Shown: piece after piece, positions 1 through 5,070 of the stretch
Layout: every line of letters starts with the position of its first letter
Numbering within the stretch: position 1 is the stretch's first letter
NCBI GenBank assembly: GCA_038254525.1
Contig: JBBSGC010000109.1
Coordinates: forward strand, 1-6,346
Origin: JBBSGC01 sp038254525
GTDB lineage: Bacteria; Actinomycetota; Actinomycetes; Propionibacteriales; Nocardioidaceae
Reading direction: 5' to 3'
DNA: 6,346 nucleotides
Position numbers and translations under genes: made by a program
The notes under the pieces: generated by a model
What the model was told of the DNA's origin: nothing
Seen by the model: only the letters and a program-made list of their open reading frames with translations
Database searches by the model: none

Positions 1-105
1 CCGTCGCCCACCGTGCCGTCGCCCACCGTGCCGTCGCCCACCGTGCCGTCGCCCACCGTGCCGTCGCCCACCGTGCCGTCGCCCACCCTGCCGTCGCCCA
101 CCCTC
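1..105 (+). repeat. 15-bp tandem repeat encoding PSPTV
   Basis: Seven consecutive 15-base units are present. The first five (1-75) are identical copies of CCGTCGCCCACCGTG. Unit 6 (76-90) differs at one base and unit 7 (91-105) at two, both near the 3' end of the unit. Positions 106-120 look like a further decayed unit. The unit length is a multiple of three, so copy-number change keeps the reading frame. The array runs off the left edge, so its full copy number is unknown. Confidence 0.95.
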
Positions 106-177
106 TCGGCGCCCACGGTCCCGGCACCGAGCAACCCGCTGGCCGGGGACCCACTGGCCGGCAACGACGCGTCCTGA
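1..177 (+). CDS. C-terminal end of a Pro/Ser/Thr-rich protein (5' end outside window)
   Basis: Frame 1 is open from the window edge to a TGA at 175-177 and gives a 58-residue tail. It starts with about seven PSPTV/PSPTL pentapeptides, passes through a degenerate unit (SAPTV), and ends in PAPSNPLAGDPLAGNDAS. I chose this frame over the others because nearly every codon ends in G or C and because the frame ends 9 bp before the stop of the convergent acyltransferase gene. The composition is that of a flexible, probably extracytoplasmic or linker-like tail. No catalytic domain is visible and the function cannot be read from this piece. In related actinomycetes a DUF5667 or anti-sigma-like protein with a proline-rich tail often lies beside this acyltransferase. 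That identity is a guess from context only. Confidence 0.6.
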   Translation, partial: PSPTVPSPTVPSPTVPSPTVPSPTVPSPTLPSPTLSAPTVPAPSNPLAGDPLAGNDAS

Positions 178-186
178 CGGTCTGGA

Positions 187-1152
187 TCAGAAGAAGGCCC
201 GCTCGCGTTGCGCCAGCAGCGCGTGGAGTGTCTGCTGGATGGTCTCGCGCAGCCGGTCGGTCAGGTTGAGCACCAGCATCGCGTCGTCGGCGGCGCCCGC
301 TGGGTAGGTGTCGGTGCGAATCGGCTCGCCGAACGCGATCAACCACTTGCTCGGTAACGGCACCAGGCCAAGCGGGCCGAGCAGTGGGAAGGTGGGTGTG
401 ATCGGAACGTAGGGCACGCCCAGCAGCCGGGCCAGCATGGGGATGTTGCCGATCAGGGGGTAGCTCTCTTCTGCGCCGACTATCGAGCAGGGGATGATCG
501 GTGCGCTCGTGCGCAACGCCGAGGAAACGATCCCGCCGCTGCCGAAGGGCTGCAGCTGGTAGCGCTTCGAGTACCGCTTGCCGGTTCCCTTGAACCCTTC
601 CGGCCACACCCCCACCAGCTCCCCACCGGCGAGCATCCGCTCAGCGTCCTCGGCGCAGGCCAGGGTGGCGCCGCTGCGCCGCGCCATCGGCGAGATGAAC
701 GGCAGCGAGAACACCAGGTCGGCGCCGAGCATTCGCAGATACCGACCGGCGTGGTCGTGGACGGCGAGCAGCGTCATCAGCGCGTCGACCGGAATCGTGC
801 CCGAGCGGTTGGCGACGACCAGCCCGCCGCCATCGGCCGGGATGTTCTCGACGCCGCGGACCTCGACTCGGAACCACCGGTGCGCGACCGGGCGCAGCGC
901 GGCCAACAGGAAGTGACTGGTCAGCTCGGGGTCGAAGCCGAACTCATCGACCTCGTAGTCGCCGCTCACGCGATGCCGCACGACAGCCAACAGCTCAGCG
1001 GTCTTCGCCGGCCAGTCGCCGCCGAGCAGCTGGCGGGTTGCCGAGCCCAGCGCGCGACCCAAGTGGCCGGTCGCGACGCTGCGCGCCCGGGCCGGGTCAG
1101 GCGGACCCAGCAACGTCGGAACGTCCGGCGCACCCGTCTCGGAGTCGGCCAC
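187..1152 (-). CDS. Lysophospholipid/glycerolipid acyltransferase family protein (PlsC-like)
   Basis: This 321-residue protein resembles the PlsC/LPLAT acyltransferases, which move an acyl group from acyl-CoA or acyl-ACP onto a (lyso)glycerolipid at the membrane. The domain spans about residues 90-285. Visible blocks are VENIPADGGGLVVANRSGTIPVD (about 101-123, motif I region), VWPEGFKGTGKRYSK (182-196, the FPEG-type phosphate-binding motif III), PFGSGG (202-207) and SAPIIPCSIVGAEES (216-230, motif IV). A hydrophobic Pro-rich stretch at about 245-268 may contact the membrane. The usual HX4D catalytic pair is not present: residue 116 is Arg and the nearest Asp is D123. The start is GTG at 1152, with GAGGGAG 10 nt upstream. 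It lies 30 bp after the epimerase-like gene and is probably cotranscribed with it. It resembles M. tuberculosis Rv0502. Substrate unknown. Confidence 0.85.
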   Translation of the reverse strand: MADSETGAPDVPTLLGPPDPARARSVATGHLGRALGSATRQLLGGDWPAKTAELLAVVRHRVSGDYEVDEFGFDPELTSHFLLAALRPVAHRWFRVEVRGVENIPADGGGLVVANRSGTIPVDALMTLLAVHDHAGRYLRMLGADLVFSLPFISPMARRSGATLACAEDAERMLAGGELVGVWPEGFKGTGKRYSKRYQLQPFGSGGIVSSALRTSAPIIPCSIVGAEESYPLIGNIPMLARLLGVPYVPITPTFPLLGPLGLVPLPSKWLIAFGEPIRTDTYPAGAADDAMLVLNLTDRLRETIQQTLHALLAQRERAFF

Positions 1153-1182
1153 GACGCATCGTCTCCCTCGAAGGCCAGCTGG

Positions 1183-2163
1183 TCAGCCGGCCGTCACCCG
1201 TCCGTGCGCGGTTCGGCTCGTCGCTGCGGTCCGCACCGAACCAGCGAACTCGTCGAGGGTCGACGCGCTCGAGTGCTGGGTTCGGTAACCGAAACGGGTG
1301 CGCAGGGCAGTCGTGTCAACGCCCCGACCGTACGTCAGGAAGCGGGTCATGTCGTCGGGCAGCTCGACGCCCAGGGGTCGCAGGGCCGGGAGGCCGGACG
1401 ACGGCACTGGCAGTGCCGGCCGGCCGAGTCGCCCCAGCACCTGAGACAGCACGAGGATGCCGTCCGCCGCGACGTTGTAGGTGCCGGCGATGTCGTGGGT
1501 GACGGCGCGGTGCAGCACCGCAGCCGCGTCGTCCTCGTGCAGGACCTGGAACCGAGGGTCGTGGCCGAGCACCGTGGGCGCGACCGGGAGCCGAAGGTAT
1601 CGGCCAAGCGGAGTGTCGAGCGTGGGACTCAGCAGGTCAGCGAGCCGCAGGGTGGTCAGGAGCAGGTCTGGACGCCGGCGACCCAAGCCACGCAGGTAGC
1701 CCTCGACCTCGACGCAGTCCTTGGCGAAGCCGCCGGTGGGACTGCGCCGTGGCTCCATCTCCTCGGTGAACATCGCCGGGTCGCTCGGCGAGGCGCCATA
1801 GACCGCCGTCGACGACTTGAGCACCAGCTTGCGGACCGCTGGCGCGCGTTGGCAGGCGGCCAGCAGCTGCATGGCGCCAGCCAGGTTCGACTCGTTCGGT
1901 GGCGAGGGACGTCCGTAGCGGCGTCCGGCTGCCGGCCGCACGGCGAGGTGCACGACGGTGTCGACGTCCTCGGTCGCGAGCACCTGGCTGAGGACCGGGT
2001 TGCGGATGTCTGCGGAAACGAACTTCACTCCCACGACGGCCCGCCGTGGCGGGACCGTGTCGATGCCGACGACCTTGTCGACCGTGGGATCGGCGACCAA
2101 CGAGCGGGCGAGGCGGCCGGCGAGGCCACCGCAGATGCCGGTGACCAGCACGACGCTGTTCAT
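1183..2163 (-). CDS. Atypical NAD(P)-dependent epimerase/dehydratase (SDR superfamily)
   Basis: A 326-residue protein with an N-terminal Rossmann fold: strand VVLVTG, then the glycine-rich loop GICGGLAG (residues 9-16), an acidic residue after strand 2 (GIDT, 33-36), AD at 51-52 as in adenine-contacting ADIRN, and VVHLA (70-74). The strand-5 block LVLKSSTAVYG (113-123) is typical of extended SDRs related to UDP-glucose 4-epimerase. The catalytic YxxxK is absent: the aligned segment reads FAKDC (F146, C150), followed by VEVEGYLRG. The third glycine of TGxxGxxG is Ala15. It may therefore bind a nucleotide without normal epimerase chemistry. The protein resembles M. tuberculosis Rv0501 (annotated galE2). 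The ATG start lies 21 bp after the bS22 stop and has no clear Shine-Dalgarno site, suggesting coupling to upstream translation. True substrate unknown. Confidence 0.85.
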   Translation of the reverse strand: MNSVVLVTGICGGLAGRLARSLVADPTVDKVVGIDTVPPRRAVVGVKFVSADIRNPVLSQVLATEDVDTVVHLAVRPAAGRRYGRPSPPNESNLAGAMQLLAACQRAPAVRKLVLKSSTAVYGASPSDPAMFTEEMEPRRSPTGGFAKDCVEVEGYLRGLGRRRPDLLLTTLRLADLLSPTLDTPLGRYLRLPVAPTVLGHDPRFQVLHEDDAAAVLHRAVTHDIAGTYNVAADGILVLSQVLGRLGRPALPVPSSGLPALRPLGVELPDDMTRFLTYGRGVDTTALRTRFGYRTQHSSASTLDEFAGSVRTAATSRTAHGRVTAG

Positions 2164-2184
2164 GGACGGTCGCCGGTTCGGGAC

Positions 2185-2286
2185 TTACTTGCCCAAGCGA
2201 CGACGCTGGACGCGGGTCTTCTTCAACAGCTTGCGATGCTTCTTCTTGGCCATGCGCTTGCGGCGCTTCTTGATGACGGAGCCCAC
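2185..2286 (-). CDS. Small ribosomal subunit protein bS22 (AURKAIP1/COX24-type, 33 aa)
   Basis: A 33-residue, extremely basic protein that starts MGSVIKKRRKRMAKKKHRK and ends in TRVQRRRLGK; 18 of 33 residues are Lys or Arg. It matches the very conserved short actinobacterial protein formerly called AURKAIP1/COX24-domain protein. That protein was later seen as bS22 in mycobacterial 30S ribosome structures, near the decoding centre. The start is GTG at 2286, preceded by GAGAGG (2293-2298 on the opposite strand) with a 6-nt spacer; the stop is TAA. It is easily missed by gene callers because of its length and GTG start. It sits between the HTH gene and the epimerase-like gene, the same order as Rv0500A–Rv0500B–Rv0501. 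Confidence 0.93.
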   Translation of the reverse strand: MGSVIKKRRKRMAKKKHRKLLKKTRVQRRRLGK

Positions 2287-2320
2287 TGGGAGCCTCTCGG
2301 TCGAGGATGTCGGAGGGCCT

Positions 2321-2326
2321 ACCCTA
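2321..2326 (-). promoter_or_regulatory. Possible -10 box ahead of bS22
   Basis: On the minus strand TAGGGT fits the actinobacterial -10 pattern TAnnnT. It lies in the 62-bp gap between the HTH gene and bS22, and would give a 5' leader of roughly 25-30 nt before the GTG. No convincing -35 element is seen at the expected distance. If real, it would let bS22 and the two genes after it be expressed apart from the HTH gene. Confidence 0.3.
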
Positions 2327-2348
2327 CGCAGCCGCTGAGCGGATTTCC

Positions 2349-2558
2349 TCAGCCGGCCTGGAAGTACGCGCGACGCAGGTACTCCTGGACGGCGCTCTCC
2401 GGCACTCGAAACGAGCGGCCGACGCGTACCGCTTCGAGCATTCCCGCGTGTACGAGTCGATAGACGGTCATCTTGGACACCCGCATGGTCGTGGCCACCT
2501 CGGCCACGGTGAGGAACCTGACCTCGGAGACGTTGTCCCGGTCACCCTGGCTGGGCAT
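2349..2558 (-). CDS. Small excisionase/MerR-type helix-turn-helix DNA-binding protein
   Basis: A 69-residue protein that is almost entirely one winged-helix domain. Residues 15-36 (FLTVAEVATTMRVSKMTVYRLV) form the helix-turn-helix, GRSFRV at 47-52 forms the wing, and the final helix is about 54-62. This is the HTH_17/excisionase-like fold also found in BldC. No sensor or dimerisation domain is visible, so it is probably a small DNA-binding regulator rather than a phage excisionase. Close relatives are M. tuberculosis Rv0500A and, as I recall, the BldD target BdtA of Streptomyces. I chose ATG 2558 because the extra codons from the alternative GTG at 2579 (AAA, AGT, GCA) are unlike local codon use and because 14 residues before FLTVAEV fits a Streptomyces homologue as I remember it. 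GTG 2579 does have GGGGAG 6 nt upstream, so it stays possible (76 aa). Confidence 0.88.
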   Translation of the reverse strand: MPSQGDRDNVSEVRFLTVAEVATTMRVSKMTVYRLVHAGMLEAVRVGRSFRVPESAVQEYLRRAYFQAG

Positions 2559-2631
2559 TGCGCACCGACTCTCTTTCACGGCGCGCTCCCCGGCTTCCCC
2601 TCCGGAGTCTCAACGCACGTGCTCTGGCGTG

Positions 2632-2637
2632 AGAGTA
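2632..2637 (-). promoter_or_regulatory. Possible -10 box ahead of the HTH gene
   Basis: On the minus strand TACTCT matches TAnnnT within the 142-bp gap between acuC and the HTH gene, downstream of the putative acuC terminator. It would start a transcript with a leader of about 65 nt. The -35 region (TTTCCC about 18 nt upstream) is a poor match. A gap with a terminator followed by a promoter-like box suggests that the HTH gene begins a new transcription unit. Confidence 0.3.
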
Positions 2638-2671
2638 GTGCCCGGTGGTGCTGCTGGGAAAGCAGAGCCGC

Positions 2672-2692
2672 AAAATAGCACCCGGAAGGTGC
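2672..2692 (-). terminator. Short Rho-independent terminator after acuC
   Basis: Nine nt past the acuC stop, the minus strand reads GCACC-TTCCG-GGTGC followed directly by TATTTT. This is a 5-bp perfect stem with a 5-nt loop and a T-rich tail (tail at 2672-2677). The run of A/T is conspicuous in this GC-rich window. The stem is short, so efficiency is uncertain. Confidence 0.55.
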
Positions 2693-2700
2693 GTGTCGGT

Positions 2701-3879
2701 TCAGGGCATCGGGTCGATGCCGTGCAAAGGGAAGGTGGCGACCCGGCTGGCCTGGATCGACCGGTCGAGCCACGAGCCAGGGTCGTACCCCTGGCCCCAG
2801 TCCTCCCATCGGGCAGTGCGCCCATCGGTCATCGTGGGCGCCCCGGACCGGCCGGTGCAGGCCCGGGCAAGCTCTCGCCACGCCCGGGGCAGCGGCGTCT
2901 GCGGGTCGAGCGGCCGGCCGCCGACGATGGCCAGCAGGTGGGTCCAGGCGCGCGGCACCACGTCGGCAATCGCGTACCCGCCACCGCCGGTGACCACCCA
3001 TCGACCTCCGCTCACCTCATGCGCCAGCTGGTGCAGCGCCTCGTAGGCCGTCCGCTGGCCGTCGACGCTCAGCATGAGGTTGGCCAGCGGGTCGTCCATG
3101 TGGGAGTCGCAGCCGTGCTGGGTGACCAGCACCTCCGGGGCGAACTCCCGCACCAGCGGCGGCACCACCGCGTGATATGCCCGCAGCCACCCCGCGTCGG
3201 TGGTGCCGGGCGGCAGCGCCACGTTGACGGCGCTGCCCGGAGCGCCCGCGCCACCGGTCTCGCTGGCGAAGCCGGTGCCCGGGAACAGCGTCTGCGGAGT
3301 CTCGTGCAGGCTGATCGTCAAGACCCGCGGATCGTCGTAGAACATGGCCTGGACGCCGTCGCCATGGTGGACGTCGACATCGACGTACGCGATGCGCTGT
3401 ACACCGGAGGCGAGGAGCTCGGCAATCGCTACGGCGACGTCGTTGTAGACACAGAAGCCGCTGGCCATCGCAGGCATCGCGTGGTGCAGACCACCGGTGA
3501 TGTTGGCGGCGTGCAGGACCTCACCGGCTCGGACCAGGCGGGCAGCCTCGACCGTGGCCCCGACGACATGCGCCGCGGCCTGGTGGATGCCGGCGAACGT
3601 GGGGTTGTCGGCAGTGCCGAGACCGTGCAGCAGGTCACGGTCGGCGCTCGAGGTGATGGCCCGCACCGCCGCGATGTAGCTGGGATCGTGCACCCGGGCG
3701 ATGAGCTCGTCGCCGGCGACGAAGCCCGGCACCTGCGGCAGCGCCGCCGGACCGACGACTCCCAGCTGGCGGGCCAGGGCCATCGTGAGCTCGACGCGCA
3801 CCGGGGACAACGGGTGCGCGGCCCCGAAGTCGTACTCGGTCAGCTCCTCGTCGAAGACCACGCACGCCGGTCCACTCAT
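2701..3879 (-). CDS. acuC: AcuC-type zinc-dependent protein deacetylase (histone deacetylase family)
   Basis: A 392-residue class I HDAC-like amidohydrolase, expected to remove acetyl groups from protein lysines in the cytoplasm. In Bacillus, AcuC reactivates acetylated acetyl-CoA synthetase. The active site looks complete: the His pair in GGLHHAM (H132, H133), the zinc ligands Asp and His in YVDVDVHHGDG (D169, H171), the third ligand in HGCDSHMDD (D258), and the catalytic Tyr in TGGGGY (Y302). The C-terminal extension after about residue 340 (EDWGQGYDP..., ending FPLHGIDPMP) is typical of actinobacterial AcuC proteins. I chose ATG 3879 because relatives begin near MSG and because AAGG lies upstream; an in-frame GTG at 3888 adds three residues. 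No acuA or acetyl-CoA synthetase gene lies nearby, so the substrate is unproven. Confidence 0.92.
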   Translation of the reverse strand: MSGPACVVFDEELTEYDFGAAHPLSPVRVELTMALARQLGVVGPAALPQVPGFVAGDELIARVHDPSYIAAVRAITSSADRDLLHGLGTADNPTFAGIHQAAAHVVGATVEAARLVRAGEVLHAANITGGLHHAMPAMASGFCVYNDVAVAIAELLASGVQRIAYVDVDVHHGDGVQAMFYDDPRVLTISLHETPQTLFPGTGFASETGGAGAPGSAVNVALPPGTTDAGWLRAYHAVVPPLVREFAPEVLVTQHGCDSHMDDPLANLMLSVDGQRTAYEALHQLAHEVSGGRWVVTGGGGYAIADVVPRAWTHLLAIVGGRPLDPQTPLPRAWRELARACTGRSGAPTMTDGRTARWEDWGQGYDPGSWLDRSIQASRVATFPLHGIDPMP

Positions 3880-3886
3880 GCGCGGC

Positions 3887-3892
3887 ACCTTA
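3887..3892 (-). promoter_or_regulatory. Possible -10 box of a leaderless acuC transcript
   Basis: On the minus strand TAAGGT fits TAnnnT and ends 7 nt before the acuC ATG. That is the distance expected if transcription begins at or beside the start codon. The same bases (AAGGTG, 6 nt from ATG) could instead act as a Shine-Dalgarno site in a longer transcript, so the two readings compete. No clear -35. Confidence 0.35.
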
Positions 3893-3922
3893 ACCTGCGC
3901 TCCCGCGGAAGCCCGGTCGCTC

Positions 3923-3928
3923 TATCCT
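3923..3928 (+). promoter_or_regulatory. Predicted -10 box of the trpS leader transcript
   Basis: TATCCT fits TAnnnT and ends 7 nt before the GTG of the leader ORF at 3936. Transcription would therefore start at or next to that GTG, giving a leaderless first cistron. This would explain why the leader ORF has no Shine-Dalgarno site. The -35 region is not recognisable, as is common in actinomycetes. Confidence 0.5.
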
Positions 3929-3935
3929 TGCTGAC

Positions 3936-3980
3936 GTGCCGACATCGACCGAACCCGTGCGCATCTGGTGGCCCGCCTGA
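3936..3980 (+). CDS. trpS leader peptide with tandem Trp codons (14 aa)
   Basis: GTG at 3936 opens a 14-codon ORF, MPTSTEPVRIWWPA, ending in TGA at 3978-3980. Two adjacent TGG codons (3966-3971) lie just before the stop, 103 nt upstream of the trpS start. Trp is rare, so a tandem pair in a tiny ORF directly ahead of a tryptophanyl-tRNA synthetase gene is the hallmark of ribosome-mediated attenuation. Transcription of the S. coelicolor trpS1 gene is reported to be controlled in this way. The ribosome would stall at the TGG pair when charged tRNA-Trp is low. There is no Shine-Dalgarno site, and I infer leaderless translation from the -10 box 7 nt upstream. An in-frame GTG at 3957 could give a shorter peptide, MRIWWPA. 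Too short for ordinary gene calling. Confidence 0.75.
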   Translation: MPTSTEPVRIWWPA

Positions 3981-4074
3981 CGGCGGCCTTTGTCGACCTA
4001 CCCCCAACGACATCCGACTGCCTCGTCCCGGCGGTCGTCGACGTGCGTGCTGCTGGGTCCGAGTTCCGACCCGG
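3973..4074 (+). promoter_or_regulatory. Putative Trp-responsive attenuator of trpS
   Basis: Three hairpins can be drawn between the Trp codons and the trpS start. H1 pairs 3973-3977 (CCGCC) with 3982-3986 (GGCGG), and its loop holds the leader stop codon. H2 pairs 4015-4022 (CGACTGCC) with 4030-4037 (GGCGGTCG): eight pairs, one G-U, 7-nt loop. H3 pairs 4053-4059 with 4068-4074 (core GGGTC/GACCC), and its 3' arm covers the first two bases of the Shine-Dalgarno site. Alternative pairings exist. Segment 3973-3977 also matches 4030-4034, segment 4007-4011 matches 4034-4038 and would break H2, and 4022-4029 can pair partly with 4055-4063, breaking H2 and H3. None is followed by a U-run, so I cannot tell by eye which is terminator, antiterminator or ribosome-site blocker. 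Confidence 0.5.
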
Positions 4075-4082
4075 GAGTACCC

Positions 4083-5051
4083 ATGACCCGCACGCTGTCC
4101 GGCATCACGCCAAGCGGCCGCCTCACACTGGGCAACCACCTCGGTGCCCTGCGCCGCTTCGCCACCGCCCCCGGCACCTACTTCGTCGCGGACCTGCACG
4201 CACTGACCGTGCCGCACGACCCGGCCCGGCTGCGCCGGCTCACCCATGAGACGGCGCTGCTGCTGCTCGCCTCAGGGCTCGAGCCGGACACTTCCACGCT
4301 CTTCGTGCAGTCGCACGTGCCCGAGCACGCGGAGCTTGCCTATCTGCTGGAGTGCACGGCGCACGTCGGGGAGCTGGGCCGGATGATCCAGTTCAAGGAG
4401 AAGGGCGGACGCCCGGGGACCCGCGCCAGCCTGTTCACCTACCCGTGCCTCATGGCCGCCGACATCCTCGCCCACGAGACCGAGATGGTGCCGGTCGGCG
4501 GCGACCAGGACCAGCACGTCGAGCTCACCCGGGACCTGGCCGCACGGTTCAACACCACCTACGGGGAAACTTTCACCGTGCCGCGGCTGGCCCGCACCGA
4601 CATCGGGTCACGGGTGGCCAACCTGGCCGATGCGACGGTGAAGATGAGCAAGTCGGCGCCCGACGAGGCAGCCGGCGTGGTGCGCATCCTCGACGGCCCG
4701 GACATCACCCGACGGCGGATAATGCGGGCGGTCACCGACTCCTTCGGCGAGGTCCGCCACGATCCGCAGCGGCAGCCGGGGATCGCCAACCTGCTCGAGA
4801 TCCTGGCCGCTTGCACAGGTGCTCGGCCGCAGGACGTTGCCGAGCGCTACTCCTCCTACGGCGCGCTGAAGCACGATGTCGCCGACGCGGTGCTGGCCGA
4901 GCTGGAGCCGCTGCGTCGCCGCCATGACGAGCTCGCGGCTGAACCGGCCTACGTCGAGCAGGTGCTGTCGCGGGGCGCGGCCAGGGCATCGGCGCAGGCG
5001 CAGCGGGTGCTGCGTCGGGCGCGTGCGGCCTTCGGCATCGGCCCTGGCTGA
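4083..5051 (+). CDS. trpS: Tryptophanyl-tRNA synthetase
   Basis: A 322-residue class Ic synthetase that charges tRNA-Trp with tryptophan using ATP; the length is normal for the family. The HIGH-type motif appears as PSGRLTLGNHLGAL (10-23) and the KMSKS loop is exact (187-191). Other family blocks are DLHALT (37-42), GELGRMIQFKEK (96-107), the Trp-binding MAADIL (124-129, with D127) and VGGDQDQHVELTRDLA (138-153). ATG 4083 was chosen over an in-frame upstream start at 3990 because GGGAG lies at 4073-4077 with a 5-nt spacer and the protein then begins TRTLSGITPSG as relatives do. The upstream leader with tandem Trp codons implies induction when charged tRNA-Trp is scarce. Some streptomycetes have two TrpRS enzymes, the attenuated one being the indolmycin-resistant auxiliary. 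Whether this genome has a second copy cannot be seen here. Confidence 0.96.
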   Translation: MTRTLSGITPSGRLTLGNHLGALRRFATAPGTYFVADLHALTVPHDPARLRRLTHETALLLLASGLEPDTSTLFVQSHVPEHAELAYLLECTAHVGELGRMIQFKEKGGRPGTRASLFTYPCLMAADILAHETEMVPVGGDQDQHVELTRDLAARFNTTYGETFTVPRLARTDIGSRVANLADATVKMSKSAPDEAAGVVRILDGPDITRRRIMRAVTDSFGEVRHDPQRQPGIANLLEILAACTGARPQDVAERYSSYGALKHDVADAVLAELEPLRRRHDELAAEPAYVEQVLSRGAARASAQAQRVLRRARAAFGIGPG

Positions 5052-5070
5052 GCCGGGTGAGCGGCTCAGC
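5047..5070. terminator. Bidirectional terminator hairpin shared by trpS and the proline dehydrogenase gene
   Basis: GCTGAGCCG (5047-5055) and CGGCTCAGC (5062-5070) form a perfect 9-bp inverted repeat with a 6-nt loop. It lies exactly between the convergent genes, and the two stem arms include the stop codons of trpS (5049-5051) and of the proline dehydrogenase gene (5066-5068). No T-tract follows on either strand, so this would be a tailless hairpin of the kind proposed for GC-rich actinomycetes, working in both directions. Confidence 0.6.

Noticed and set aside
166..173. Palindrome GACGCGTC near the end of the first gene
   Set aside because: An 8-bp palindrome inside coding sequence is expected by chance at this GC content, and no second copy or paired site was seen.
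751..2463. Plus-strand open frame of 570 codons
   Set aside because: It runs antisense to the acyltransferase, the SDR gene and bS22, all of which have clear family motifs. Its product is Arg/Gly/Val-rich low-complexity sequence with no domain, typical of shadow frames in GC-rich DNA.
3990..4082. N-terminal extension of trpS from an upstream in-frame start
   Set aside because: The added 31 residues resemble no TrpRS N-terminus, run through the attenuator hairpins, and the ATG at 4083 has a good Shine-Dalgarno site.
3889..4082. T-box riboswitch ahead of trpS
   Set aside because: No T-box consensus, specifier-loop architecture or U-run terminator was seen; the tandem Trp codons in a short ORF fit ribosome-mediated attenuation better.
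2473..4086. Plus-strand open frame of 537 codons opposite acuC
   Set aside because: It is antisense to the acuC gene, whose active-site residues are all present, and its translation has no recognisable motif. It also runs through the leader region in the wrong frame.
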